From positions 248,001 through 312,000 of the forward strand of contig NZ_WACR01000003.1 of assembly GCF_008806325.1 (NCBI RefSeq): 64,000 nt of DNA, written 5' to 3'. Source of the stretch: Salibacter halophilus. Its GTDB lineage: Bacteria > Bacteroidota > Bacteroidia > Flavobacteriales_G > Salibacteraceae. Position numbers and translations under genes: made by a program. The notes beneath the pieces are model-generated. The model had not been told where the DNA came from. It was given only the letters and a program-made list of their open reading frames with translations, and searched no databases. Numbering within the stretch: the first letter of the stretch is position 1; every line of letters starts with the position of its first letter. This document shows, piece after piece, positions 1 to 9,850 of this stretch.

Positions 1-60
1 TTTTATTCTTACTGCTTATAAGTTACAAAATCCACGTAAGTTAATCCTGATGTGTTTTAT

Positions 61-3000
61 ATGGAAAAGCCTATTGATGAAATGCATTTGCTAGACCTTC
101 AATTATCAACATTGAAGAACTGCATTGAGAAAAGTCCATCAAACGGAATCTCAAAGTTGCTCAATATAGCTACAGATTCGGTTGCAGTTGTTGTTTCCCT
201 TTTCGCAAAAGATGCCGAGTTAATTTTTAGTCAAACAAATACCGAGATTGAGTTAGCTGAACAAATCGGTTTTTATTCTAATTATGGTGGTTCTGAAATA
301 TCGCAGAAACTGAATACTACTGACTCAAAGCAGCTTTTCGGATCTGACCAAAAAGAACGGTTTATTCTGTCACTTGATCTTAACTTCAACAGTGAATTAA
401 TCGGCTCAGTTTATTTGATCACTGATAGAGAAATTGACAAAAAACACATTGCAAATGAAGAATTTCAATACCTCATTCATGAAACAGCTAATGTGTTAAG
501 GAGAGAGTACGAGTTGTGTGTATCCAGGACGAATACTAACAGGATGCTGGACATAATCAACTCTACAAACGTTGGAACCTGGGAATGGCATGTTCAAAGT
601 GGTGAGGTATTTATCAACGATAGATGGGCTAATATAATAGGCTACACTAAAAAAGAATTAGACCCTATATCTATTGAAACCTGGTACAATTATGTTCATC
701 CTGAGGATCGCCCTTACAGTGATGAGGCTATACACAACTGTCTTGATGGTAAAACAGATTTCTACAACATCGATTGTAGAATGATTCACAAAAAAGGACA
801 TGTAGTTTGGATCAATGACCGCGGAAAAGTAACTGAGCGGGACAGCAATGGAAAGCCACTTGTAATGACAGGTGTTCATGTTGAAATTACGGAACGGATA
901 AAATCCAGAGAAAAACTACAAATCAGCGAAGAGAGATTTAAGTCGCTTGTTCAGGATGGATCTGAATTGATAGCAGTTGTGAACAGCGAAGGTTTTTATT
1001 CTTTTGTAAGCCCGAGCTATAAACACTATTTGGGCTATGATGAAAAGGAGTTGATCGATGAAAAGGCTTCACAATTCCTCCATCCTGAAGAAAAAGAAGA
1101 AATAAAAGAAAAATTCAGAGAGCTCAGTTCCAAGAAAAATGTAAAAACACCACCGTTTAGGTACAAACATAAATACGGTGAGTACAGGTGGCTACAGTGT
1201 TCAGCAACAAATCTACTCGACAAACCAGAGGTAGCCGGTGTAGTGCTCAACAGTACTGATGTAACGGAGCTCATGAAAACTCAAAACAAGCTCAAGAAAA
1301 GTGAAGAGCGCTACAGAGGGTTTTATGAATCACAAACGAATTATGTTGTTAGAACAGATTTAAAAGGTGATTATACCTATGTCAACAAAAAGTTCATTTC
1401 GGAGTTTGGGTGGATCTACCCCGATAATAAGATTATTGGTAAGCCCGGACTATCCTCTATTTGTGAATACCATCATGAACTTGCACTAGAAACTGTTCAA
1501 AAATGTATTAAAAACCCGGGCACACCCATAAAAGTAGAACTCGATAAACCGGGCCCAAATAGTGATATAATTACTACACTATGGGATTTTATCTGCCTAA
1601 CTAATGAAAGTGGTTCTCCAACTGAAATTCAGTGTATGGGTATTGACATTACCGAAAGAACGCAGTTTGAGTTAGCTCTTAGAGAAAGCAATGAAAGATT
1701 TGAAAAACTTGCTAAAGCCAGTTCTGAAAGTATTTGGGATCTCAACTTAATCAGCGATGAACTCTATTTGAGTGATGGATTTGAAAGAAATTTGGGAGTT
1801 GATGTAAATGCTGTTGGTCAAAACCATCATCACATCAATGAATATTTACACATAGAGGATAGAAAAAGAGTTTTAAGTTCATTCTCAAATGCACTTAGCA
1901 ATCCCAAAATAGAAAACTGGACTGAGGAATACCGCTTTAACAGATCAAATGGAAGTATTGCCATTGTGAGAGATAAAGCGATCATCATCAGAAATGATAA
2001 AGGTGTAGCTGAGAGAGCGATTGGTGTCATGAAAGACATTACCACAGAATACGTTTACGATAAATTCGATGAAATAGAAAAGAATACCATCGAGCTAAGC
2101 ATGAAGCCTGATGTTCCTTTTGACGATGTTCTCCACTACTTCACAATTGAAATCGAGAAAATCATTCCAAGAATGATGGTATCGATAATGGCTATCAGGA
2201 ACAACAAGTTAGAAAACTTATCATCTCCATCACTTCCAAAAGCTTATATCGATAGTATCTCTGGAGTTGAGATTGGACCAAACACTGGCTCATGCGGAAC
2301 AGCAGCTTATGAAGAAAAAAAGGTAATTGTTCCCAATATTTTCAATGATAAGCGCTGGGAAAAATACTCAAATCTCGGGGAGATCTATGGATTTAAAGCT
2401 TGTTGGTCAAGCCCCATTTTTGACAGTAATGGCAAAGTAGTAGCAACCTTCGCTAATTACTACAAAGAAGTAACAATACCGTCTAAAATAGAACAACACA
2501 TCATTGAAAGATCTGAAAGGTTGATTTCTCTGCTCTACAATAAATTCGAATATGTTGAGCAAATAAAGAAAAACAACGAGCGCTATGAATACGTGAGCAA
2601 AGCTACTAAGGATGCCATTTATGACTGGGATCTGACCAATGATCACTTCGTTTGGGGAGAAGGCTTTCAACAACTATTCCAGCATCAAAGCGCACCAAAA
2701 TCGCTTGCAGAATGGCAAAAACTCGTTCATCAGGACGATGAAGAAAAAACGGTAGCTGACCTCAAAAAATTTCTCTATAAAAGACACGGTAAAAGATGGA
2801 CAAGTGAGTATCGTTTTCAAAAAGCTGATCAAACATACAGTTGGGTTGAAGAAGTTGGCTATTTGATTAGGGACCAACACAGCAAGCCCACAAGGATGAT
2901 AGGAACGCTGAGAGATATAACTGAAGAAAAACAGAGAAAAACAAAAAGAGAAGTACAGCACGAATTATCTCAGTTCTTCAAAAACAACGATCATTTATTT

Positions 3001-5160
3001 GATACACTGGACGATACACTCATCTATTTATCAAAAATTACAACTTTTGAATTTGCTGAAGTATGGTTGACAAGTTCAGATGATAAGCACATAAACCTCG
3101 TCACAAAATATGCATCCAACCAATCTGCTAAGAAATTCCATCAAAAAACGATTAAAACAAACAAGTTCCCTGTTGATACTGGAATGCCCGGAAATGCCTG
3201 GTCAAAGGGTGAAACTATAATTTGGAATCTCAATGAGAACGACCTTTTCATAAGAAAGAAGGAAGCTCTTGAATGTGGTATAAATTATATAGCAGGTATC
3301 CCTATTTATCACGATAATGAGGTAATTGGTGTATTGGTTTTTGGCAGCCATTCATTGATTAATGGTCAGAGCCAAAATTTCAAAGCAATAGAGGACTCTA
3401 AACATTTCCTCGGTGCTGAAATAAAACGCAAGCAACAAGAAAACGAAATGCAACTTCTCTTTGAAAGTGCACCAGAAATACTGGGTGTAGCGAGTCCTGA
3501 TGGTCATTTCGTCAATGTTAATCCAGCTTTCTGCAATTTACTCGGATATTCCAAAAAAGAACTCACCAGTAATCCCTTTGCTGAGTTCATTCATCCAAAT
3601 GATCTTAAAGCAACCGAAAATGAATTTGAAGAAACGAAAGACGGTTCTCGCGTTGCCAAAAACTTCATCAACCGATACAGAACTAAATCTGGCGAGTACA
3701 AATGGATTTCATGGAATTCTTCTATTCCATTTGGTGAAGATCAACTCTTCTTTTCATTTGGTAGGGACATTACAGAAGTCAAAGAGCTCCAAACACTACT
3801 CGATAATGCCTCTAAAATGGCCAAAGTTGGTGGTTGGGAAATAGACTTAACGAACGACCAAATGAAGTGGTCAAACATGACCAAAGAGATTCATGGTTTA
3901 CCAGCTGATACAAATATATCGCTAGACGAAGCACTTAAATTCTATCGTGACGATGTTCAGCAAAAAGTAACTGAAATCGTTATTGATGCCCTCACAAAGG
4001 GAAAACCATTTGATTACGAATTACCAATTATTACAGCAAATGGAAATGAGAGATGGGTAAGAGCTGTAGGAAATGCTGAAATGCTAAATGGCGAGCCTGT
4101 TAGAATTTACGGTAGTTTTCAGGATATTCATGAACGCAAGCAGGCAGAAATCGAACTTCTCCGTTTTAAAGAAGTCATTAAAAACTCACACGATGGAATT
4201 GGTATAATTGACAATAATGGAGCTCCAATCTATGTCAATCCCTGGTTCAGCAAAATGTTAGGCCATACTGCTGAGAGCATGCAAAAAGTGGGCGGCCCAC
4301 GAGCAGTTTACAAAAATAGCAACCTTGCGGATGAAATCTTCACTAAATTACTAAATGGTAAGTACTGGAAAGGTGATATCGAATTAATCAACTACAAAGG
4401 AGAAACGGTCAGTTTTCATCTCAGTGGCGGACCTATTTTCAACATTGAAGGTGAGCAAATTGCCGCTTATGGAATACATACTGATATAACTAAACGCAAA
4501 AAAGCTGAAAAGAAAATCAAAGAATCAAATGAGCGCTTTGAACTCGTTACAAAAACGACAAATGATGCCATTTGGGACTGGGATGCTAAAAATAACCACC
4601 ATTATTGGGGAATAGGTTTTAAAACCATCTTTGGTTATCGACTGTCAGATCCTGCTCTTTCACACTGGCGAAATAACATCCACCCCGATGAAGCTGAACC
4701 AGTAATATCAGGGTTTAATAAAGCACTTCAAAATCCCGATGTCGATAGATGGAGTGCTGAATACAGGTTCAAAAGAAAAAACGGTAAGTACGCCAATGTA
4801 ATCGACAGAGGTACAATCCTGCGATCAAAGGATGGAAAAGCAAAACGAGTTGTTGGTGCTATGACCGATATTACTCAGCGAAAACAATACGAGGAATCAC
4901 TCAAAAGATTGAATGAGGAACTTACTGATGTAGCCTGGACTCAGTCTCATGTAGTTCGTGCCCCACTTGCAAAAATTATGGGGCTGGTTGATCTCATCAA
5001 AAAAATGTCTTACAAAGAACTCAAAGAAGACCAAATTCTCGAGCACATAATGGAATCTGCTTCAGAGTTTGACAAAATCATTAAAGAAATCATCGAGAAA
5101 TCTCAAAAAACACTAAACCAGGATAATGACACAACAAATTCAAGTAACACTAAAGCCTAA
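61..5160 (+). CDS. Multi-PAS/GAF sensor protein ending in a HisKA-like helix, no ATPase domain
   Basis: About 1,699 residues from ATG at 61; a GTG three codons upstream (52) is also possible. Domain order read from the protein: an N-terminal GAF-like region (about 1-150), four PAS domains (about 160-670), a GAF (about 690-830), a PAS (845-965), a second GAF (970-1125), then four PAS domains (1130-1620). PAS boundaries are marked by recurring [ED]ITER/DITQR-type PAC endings. The last ~70 residues are a coiled phosphoacceptor-type helix with the H-box SHVVRAPLAKI. The protein stops there: no N, G1 or G2 boxes of a histidine kinase ATPase domain exist in this frame, and the next gene overlaps the end. 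No membrane segments are seen, so it is probably cytosolic. By family knowledge it would sense several ligands or redox states. Its output must go through another kinase or act by dimerisation; this is inference. The stand-alone Hpt protein just downstream is a possible partner. Confidence 0.85.
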   Translation: MEKPIDEMHLLDLQLSTLKNCIEKSPSNGISKLLNIATDSVAVVVSLFAKDAELIFSQTNTEIELAEQIGFYSNYGGSEISQKLNTTDSKQLFGSDQKERFILSLDLNFNSELIGSVYLITDREIDKKHIANEEFQYLIHETANVLRREYELCVSRTNTNRMLDIINSTNVGTWEWHVQSGEVFINDRWANIIGYTKKELDPISIETWYNYVHPEDRPYSDEAIHNCLDGKTDFYNIDCRMIHKKGHVVWINDRGKVTERDSNGKPLVMTGVHVEITERIKSREKLQISEERFKSLVQDGSELIAVVNSEGFYSFVSPSYKHYLGYDEKELIDEKASQFLHPEEKEEIKEKFRELSSKKNVKTPPFRYKHKYGEYRWLQCSATNLLDKPEVAGVVLNSTDVTELMKTQNKLKKSEERYRGFYESQTNYVVRTDLKGDYTYVNKKFISEFGWIYPDNKIIGKPGLSSICEYHHELALETVQKCIKNPGTPIKVELDKPGPNSDIITTLWDFICLTNESGSPTEIQCMGIDITERTQFELALRESNERFEKLAKASSESIWDLNLISDELYLSDGFERNLGVDVNAVGQNHHHINEYLHIEDRKRVLSSFSNALSNPKIENWTEEYRFNRSNGSIAIVRDKAIIIRNDKGVAERAIGVMKDITTEYVYDKFDEIEKNTIELSMKPDVPFDDVLHYFTIEIEKIIPRMMVSIMAIRNNKLENLSSPSLPKAYIDSISGVEIGPNTGSCGTAAYEEKKVIVPNIFNDKRWEKYSNLGEIYGFKACWSSPIFDSNGKVVATFANYYKEVTIPSKIEQHIIERSERLISLLYNKFEYVEQIKKNNERYEYVSKATKDAIYDWDLTNDHFVWGEGFQQLFQHQSAPKSLAEWQKLVHQDDEEKTVADLKKFLYKRHGKRWTSEYRFQKADQTYSWVEEVGYLIRDQHSKPTRMIGTLRDITEEKQRKTKREVQHELSQFFKNNDHLFDTLDDTLIYLSKITTFEFAEVWLTSSDDKHINLVTKYASNQSAKKFHQKTIKTNKFPVDTGMPGNAWSKGETIIWNLNENDLFIRKKEALECGINYIAGIPIYHDNEVIGVLVFGSHSLINGQSQNFKAIEDSKHFLGAEIKRKQQENEMQLLFESAPEILGVASPDGHFVNVNPAFCNLLGYSKKELTSNPFAEFIHPNDLKATENEFEETKDGSRVAKNFINRYRTKSGEYKWISWNSSIPFGEDQLFFSFGRDITEVKELQTLLDNASKMAKVGGWEIDLTNDQMKWSNMTKEIHGLPADTNISLDEALKFYRDDVQQKVTEIVIDALTKGKPFDYELPIITANGNERWVRAVGNAEMLNGEPVRIYGSFQDIHERKQAEIELLRFKEVIKNSHDGIGIIDNNGAPIYVNPWFSKMLGHTAESMQKVGGPRAVYKNSNLADEIFTKLLNGKYWKGDIELINYKGETVSFHLSGGPIFNIEGEQIAAYGIHTDITKRKKAEKKIKESNERFELVTKTTNDAIWDWDAKNNHHYWGIGFKTIFGYRLSDPALSHWRNNIHPDEAEPVISGFNKALQNPDVDRWSAEYRFKRKNGKYANVIDRGTILRSKDGKAKRVVGAMTDITQRKQYEESLKRLNEELTDVAWTQSHVVRAPLAKIMGLVDLIKKMSYKELKEDQILEHIMESASEFDKIIKEIIEKSQKTLNQDNDTTNSSNTKA

Positions 5161-5539
5161 GAATAGAGGCTTTCACCTCGTGACAGATGAAATATTAGAT
5201 CGATTACCCGATCTACCAAAAATAGGATTGCTTCATGTATTCATCAAACACACATCAGCCGGTTTGACAATTAACGAAAATGCTGATCCAACAGTACGCG
5301 ATGATTTTGAAATGATGATCAATAAGATAGTCCCTGAAAATGACCCCGATTACAAACATACTCTCGAAGGGCCGGATGATATGCCCGCTCATATCAAATC
5401 TTCTATGATGGGTTCTAGCGTTAGCGTACCCATCACCAATCATCAGCTGAATACCGGCACATGGCAGGGAATTTACCTGTGCGAATTCAGAAACTCAGGT
5501 GGAGCCAGAAAATTAGTTGTAACGATTACAGGAGATTAA
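5126..5539 (+). CDS. YjbQ family protein (UPF0047)
   Basis: 137 residues, the normal length for this family. It carries the conserved core of YjbQ proteins: KHTSAGLTINENADP near residues 41-55, the acidic DxxxDY stretch, the HIKSSMMGSS segment and the C-terminal GTWQGIYLCEFR. E. coli YjbQ and archaeal relatives are small trimeric metal-binding proteins with weak thiamine-phosphate synthase activity; the physiological role is unclear. The ATG at 5126 lies inside the end of the upstream sensor gene (35 bp overlap, different frame), which suggests co-transcription and translational coupling. The gene converges with the Hpt gene, overlapping it by 4 bp at the stop codons. Confidence 0.92.
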   Translation: MTQQIQVTLKPKNRGFHLVTDEILDRLPDLPKIGLLHVFIKHTSAGLTINENADPTVRDDFEMMINKIVPENDPDYKHTLEGPDDMPAHIKSSMMGSSVSVPITNHQLNTGTWQGIYLCEFRNSGGARKLVVTITGD

Positions 5540-5877
5540 ACCTCGCTTTTGATCTGCTCGACAGCTTTTGGCATAATCTCGTTGAATTCTTTCATTAGGC
5601 CAGGTAATTTATCCAACTCCTCTCCTGTTTTACCAATGTGCTCCATATCCTTAATTTTCTCAATGAAAGATGGGATTTGGACAGTTTGGATTGTCGACTT
5701 GAGCTTGTGCGCCTCTTTACCTAACTTTTCGTATTCTTCGTCTTCGTAAAATTTGTTGATCTTTTCGATTGACTCGGGAACAGATTCTATAAAGAGTTCA
5801 ATTAACTGTTTAGTAAACTCTTCATTTCCACCCGACATTTCCTGTACAAATTCTAAACTGTATAATTTTTCACTCAT
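5536..5877 (-). CDS. Hpt (histidine phosphotransfer) domain protein
   Basis: 113 residues, all helical, with the phosphotransfer motif AHKLKSTIQ; the phosphoacceptor is His57. Length and helix pattern fit a single free-standing Hpt domain that shuttles phosphate between response-regulator receiver domains. It starts at the ATG read from 5877. It lies convergent to yjbQ and close to the multi-PAS sensor, which has an H-box but no ATPase domain. A shared phosphorelay is plausible from proximity only. No response regulator is encoded in the window. Confidence 0.88.
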   Translation of the reverse strand: MSEKLYSLEFVQEMSGGNEEFTKQLIELFIESVPESIEKINKFYEDEEYEKLGKEAHKLKSTIQTVQIPSFIEKIKDMEHIGKTGEELDKLPGLMKEFNEIMPKAVEQIKSEV

Positions 5878-6042
5878 TGCTATGAATTATTATTCCGAAA
5901 TTACAATTATTTGTGATACTAACAGCAACACCTTTACTCACTTTTCAATGTTAGTAATTTAGTATATGAGTACTTTCAGGTTCCATCAGTCACCTTTACT
6001 TTGTAACTAAATTTAGGAATTGCTGTATAAAAGCGAATAAGT

Positions 6043-8649
6043 TTGAAAAACCGATTTAAAAAAGATCTCGATTCTTCTAAATCCAATGCAGATGAAAAAA
6101 AAGCTGCAAAGGATTCAAAAGCTAAAAAAGAGAAGAAACAAAAGCCTGATAACAAAAAGAGTTTCCTGAAAGATCAGCGAACCAGAAACCTTGTTGGACT
6201 GGCATTTTTGTTCATCTCAGCTATTTTGATGCTCGCCCTCACCTCTCATCTTTTCACAGGGAATGCTGATCAAAGTATTTTGAATACTCCACTTTCTGAG
6301 TTTGAAGACGAACGTGAAATTCGCAACTGGCTGGGATCATTTGGAGCTCATATTTCGCAAAAACTGGTGTCAGATTGGTTTGGTATAGCCTCATTTTCGT
6401 TTGTGATTCTAGCATTCCTCATCGGGTTTCGCATACTATTTGGATTTTTCTTACTGCCATTTAAGCAAGTACTCAAATACACAATCTTTACACTGCTTTG
6501 GCTCCCTGCTTTCCTCGGCTATTTCTTTACATCGTCAGATCTCCTGCTGCTTGGCGGAGGTGTTGGACAAACGATCAACACCTGGCTCAGCATCGCGATG
6601 GGTGACGTGGGTGCGCTGTTATTCATCATTTTTACTGCAATCGGATTTGTCGCTGTCAACTTCAAAGTTTCCTTCGCTAAAATCACCCAGTTCTTCGGAT
6701 CTGAAAAAGAACTGAACGAGAGCGAAAACAGTAGCTTCTACAAAAAGGAAGAGTTTGAAAAACGCGAACAGTATTTGAAAGAGACTGCTGACGAAGAAAG
6801 CGATGATGAAGTTGAAGAATCACAGTCAGAACCACAACCAGCAGCCATTGAAGAGGACGAAAATCAAGAAATAGCCCTCTCACAATCAGAAGACGAAGAG
6901 AAAGACGATGAGTCTGATGAAAATGCTGAAGAGGAAAACAATGAACCATCTGAGGAACTCGAAGTTGACTTGAAGCAAGACGAAGAGAAAGCTGAATCCG
7001 GTTCTGACCAAAAAGAGGAAAAAGACGGTGAATCTGATGAAGAAGATGTAGAAATTGAAATCGAACAATCAGATGAGGATGAAGAGCTTAGCGATCGTGA
7101 TGTAAACAAAAAAGTGAAGGACTTTGGCGAGTACGACCCAACGCTGGATTTGTCAAAATTTAAGCTCCCAACCATTGAGTTATTAGACGATCACGGTGGC
7201 GGAGAAATCAAGATCAACCGCGAAGAACTCGAAGAGAATAAGAACAAAATTGTCGATACGCTCAAGAACTATAAAATTGGAATCGACAAAATCAAAGCTA
7301 CGGTTGGGCCAACTGTTACGCTTTATGAAATCGTTCCTGAGGCCGGTGTGAGAATCTCGAAGATCAAAAACCTGGAAGATGATATTGCGCTCAGTCTTTC
7401 TGCTCTAGGGATTAGGATTATCGCCCCAATTCCCGGTCGCGGTACAATAGGTATTGAAGTACCAAACCAGGATCCCGACATCGTTTCAATGCGCTCGCTC
7501 ATCAAATCTGACAAGTTCCAGAATTCAAAATACGCTCTCCCAATAGCGCTCGGTAAAACAGTGAGCAACGAAACGTTCATTGCCGATTTGGCGAAAATGC
7601 CTCACTTATTAATGGCCGGTGCAACCGGACAGGGTAAATCAGTCGGACTCAACGCCATTCTGGTTTCACTACTCTATCGCCTGCATCCATCACAAATCAA
7701 GTTTGTGCTCGTGGATCCGAAAAAAGTGGAACTCACACTTTTCAATAAAATTGAGCGCCACTATCTCGCCAAATTGCCTGATACTGAAGAAGCGATTATC
7801 ACAGACAACTCACAGGTGATCAACACGCTCAACTCATTGTGTATCGAAATGGACAAGCGTTACGAATTGCTCAAAGACGCTATGGTCCGGAATGTGAAAG
7901 AATACAACAACAAATTCATCAACCGCAAGCTGAATCCGGAAAACGGTCACAAGTACATGCCTTACATTGTGCTTGTTGTGGATGAGTTTGCCGATTTGAT
8001 CATGACAGCCGGTAAAGAAGTGGAAACACCTATCGCGCGTTTGGCTCAGCTAGCTCGTGCTGTTGGTATTCACCTGATCATCGCCACACAGCGACCATCT
8101 GTGAATGTGATTACCGGATTGATCAAAGCTAACTTCCCTGCCCGTATCGCTTTCCGCGTGACATCAAAAGTTGATTCGAGAACAATTCTAGACAGTGGCG
8201 GAGCTGATCAATTGATCGGCCGTGGTGATATGCTCCTCAGCCAGGGAAGCGATTTATTGCGCTTGCAGTGCGGCTTTGTGGACACACCTGAGGTTGAAGA
8301 AATTTGTGATTACATCGGCAATCAGCAAGGTTTCCCCGATGCTATGCACCTACCCGAATACAGCGATGACAGCGCTGGAGGTGGCGGAGCCGGTGGCGGT
8401 GGCGACATCAGCGACCGTGATGCGCTTTTTGAAGATAGCGCTCGAATTATTGTGCAAACTCAGCAAGGTTCAGCATCTTTGCTACAGCGTAAATTAAAAA
8501 TCGGGTACAACAGAGCCGGCCGAATCATAGACCAGCTCGAAGAAGCAGGGATCATTGGTCCGTTCGAAGGAAGCAAAGCCCGCCAGGTTTTAATCCCAGA
8601 TGAATACGCTTTGGAACAATTGTTGAATAGTGAAAGCGAAAACGATTAA
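6043..8649 (+). CDS. ftsK: FtsK/SpoIIIE family DNA translocase
   Basis: 868 residues from a TTG codon at 6043; no in-frame ATG occurs before the first membrane segment, so TTG is the likely start. Order: a very basic lysine-rich N-terminus, four hydrophobic segments (about residues 48-215), an extremely acidic Asp/Glu/Ser-rich linker (about 220-355), then the motor. Walker A GATGQGKS is near 526-533 and Walker B VVDEFADLI near 645-653, and the C-terminal winged-helix gamma domain covers about 795-860 (SASLLQRKLKIGYNRAGRI). The protein is expected to be a septal DNA pump that clears the terminus and activates XerCD recombination at dif. The gamma domain normally reads a polar DNA motif (KOPS), which this window does not identify. 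A Gly-rich tract sits between motor and gamma. lolA follows with 14 bp or less of spacing. Confidence 0.95.
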   Translation: MKNRFKKDLDSSKSNADEKKAAKDSKAKKEKKQKPDNKKSFLKDQRTRNLVGLAFLFISAILMLALTSHLFTGNADQSILNTPLSEFEDEREIRNWLGSFGAHISQKLVSDWFGIASFSFVILAFLIGFRILFGFFLLPFKQVLKYTIFTLLWLPAFLGYFFTSSDLLLLGGGVGQTINTWLSIAMGDVGALLFIIFTAIGFVAVNFKVSFAKITQFFGSEKELNESENSSFYKKEEFEKREQYLKETADEESDDEVEESQSEPQPAAIEEDENQEIALSQSEDEEKDDESDENAEEENNEPSEELEVDLKQDEEKAESGSDQKEEKDGESDEEDVEIEIEQSDEDEELSDRDVNKKVKDFGEYDPTLDLSKFKLPTIELLDDHGGGEIKINREELEENKNKIVDTLKNYKIGIDKIKATVGPTVTLYEIVPEAGVRISKIKNLEDDIALSLSALGIRIIAPIPGRGTIGIEVPNQDPDIVSMRSLIKSDKFQNSKYALPIALGKTVSNETFIADLAKMPHLLMAGATGQGKSVGLNAILVSLLYRLHPSQIKFVLVDPKKVELTLFNKIERHYLAKLPDTEEAIITDNSQVINTLNSLCIEMDKRYELLKDAMVRNVKEYNNKFINRKLNPENGHKYMPYIVLVVDEFADLIMTAGKEVETPIARLAQLARAVGIHLIIATQRPSVNVITGLIKANFPARIAFRVTSKVDSRTILDSGGADQLIGRGDMLLSQGSDLLRLQCGFVDTPEVEEICDYIGNQQGFPDAMHLPEYSDDSAGGGGAGGGGDISDRDALFEDSARIIVQTQQGSASLLQRKLKIGYNRAGRIIDQLEEAGIIGPFEGSKARQVLIPDEYALEQLLNSESEND

Positions 8650-8659
8650 TATATCAAGC

Positions 8660-9319
8660 ATGAAAAATTTACTTGCCTCATTACTAGCAACTTTTTTAGT
8701 GGTCGGAACCGCAACCAGCCAGGAAGATTACAATCCGCAAGACCCAAAAGCAAAAGAGATTTTAGAAAATCTATCTGCTAAAAATAAAAAGTACACTTCA
8801 ATAAAAGCCAATTTCGAGTACCGCATGCAAAACGAAGCGGCTGATATCGATGAAACACAAAAAGGTATCGTTTGGCTCAAAGGAGACAAATACCGTGTAG
8901 AGCTCGATGGCGTTGAACGTGTATCAGATGGTAAGACAAACTACACCTACCTCACTGAGGAAGACGAACTGCAAATTACTTCAGCAGAAAACGAAGATGA
9001 AGGCGGTATGATGAAGCCTTCAGAGATTATGAACATCCACGAACAGGGCTTTAAGTACAAATACATCGGTACTAAAACGATCGATGGAAAAACGCTCGAG
9101 TACATTGAACTCTATCCTGAAAAAGCAGATAAGCCTTTTCACACGATAGAGTTGTACATCGACAAAGCCAAAACACAGATTTACATGATCAAAGTGAAAT
9201 CTAAGAACGGTAATACTTTCACATACAAGCTCGACAACTACCAAACGAACATGACCATCCCCGATTCAAAGTTTGACTTTGACAAAAGCAAAGCCGGTGA
9301 TGTTATTGACTTGAGGTAA
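8660..9319 (+). CDS. lolA: LolA-like outer membrane lipoprotein carrier
   Basis: 219 residues from ATG at 8660; an in-frame GTG at 8630 lies inside ftsK and would spoil the signal peptide. The sequence begins with a Sec signal (MKNLLASLLATFLVVGTATSQ). The mature part has the LolA pattern of repeated beta strands: SIKANFEYRM, GIVWLKGDKYRVEL, GKTNYTYL, and the C-terminal MTIPDSKFDFDKSKAGDVIDLR. LolA binds lipoproteins released from the inner membrane in the periplasm and passes them to the outer membrane. The ftsK-lolA order is common in this phylum. A strong rho-independent terminator follows immediately. Confidence 0.9.
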   Translation: MKNLLASLLATFLVVGTATSQEDYNPQDPKAKEILENLSAKNKKYTSIKANFEYRMQNEAADIDETQKGIVWLKGDKYRVELDGVERVSDGKTNYTYLTEEDELQITSAENEDEGGMMKPSEIMNIHEQGFKYKYIGTKTIDGKTLEYIELYPEKADKPFHTIELYIDKAKTQIYMIKVKSKNGNTFTYKLDNYQTNMTIPDSKFDFDKSKAGDVIDLR

Positions 9320-9341
9320 AGTTAGAAAGAACAACTTTCAG

Positions 9342-9377
9342 AACCCCGTTTCAATTGTTGGAACGGGGTTTTTATTT
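9342..9377 (+). terminator. Rho-independent terminator after lolA
   Basis: Perfect 9-bp stem AACCCCGTT/AACGGGGTT (9342-9350 with 9362-9370) with an 11-nt loop, followed by TTTATTT. It lies 22 bp after the lolA stop codon. Confidence 0.9.
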
Positions 9378-9391
9378 AATAAGTCTTTATG

Positions 9392-9850
9392 TGAATCGTA
9401 CCTACGGCACTCAAGGTTCTTTTCTCACGCTGACTCCGGGCTCACACCCGGAGGTAGAAGTTTGTCGTGCCTACGGCACTTTTTTCATCTGGAAAACCTG
9501 ACAGGTTTTTGAGACCTGTCAGGTTTAAGGCACAAACAATATAAAGGGCCATTAGGCACGGAACACAATAAACTCGGAGTTTTAGCCAACGGCACTATTT
9601 TTCAATACAAAAGCTATATTCTGGCTAACCTAACAGGTTTTGGTGGTAAAAACAACCATAAGTGCCGTTAGGCACTAAACCCATTTAACTCTGGGTTTTA
9701 GCCCAGAGTAATTGAGTCTGAAAGAAAGCATCGAGTGCTGTAGGCACGATCCACATTTTTTAACCAAAATTTTATTTATCGGTCAGAGCCCTACATCGTT
9801 TGATAGAGCGGGGTTTTTCTTTAATTTAGGCGGCCTAAACACAAAACTCT
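9392..9850. repeat. Gene-free stretch with short-palindrome array 1 (REP-like)
   Basis: About 500 bp between lolA and the M49 peptidase gene without a credible ORF. It holds alternating short palindromes. One family is built on GTGCCTACGGCAC or its reverse (about 9398, 9466, 9547, 9661, 9733). A second is a hairpin of the type CTCTGGGTTTTAGCCCAGAG (9435-9453 as a CTCCGGG/CCCGGAG variant, 9689-9708). A third is an inverted pair of ACCTGACAGGT/ACCTGTCAGGT (9496-9525). The same three families recur at 15.6-15.86 kb and 46.56-46.84 kb. One GGTCAGAGCC decamer sits at 9781. No promoter of clear consensus was found before 9851. Confidence 0.8.

Noticed and set aside
6864-7175. Ser-rich ORF on the minus strand inside ftsK
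   Set aside because: Mirror image of the Asp/Glu-rich linker codons; no independent evidence of a gene.
6043-8649. GGTCAGANCC as the KOPS motif read by FtsK
   Set aside because: The copies are equally frequent in both orientations over 64 kb; KOPS should be strongly polar. Cannot be excluded if the window spans ter, so it is only set aside.
9791-9835. Second terminator before the M49 gene (CCCTACATCG...GCGGGG, T5)
   Set aside because: The arms do not pair well enough; probably a decayed hairpin.
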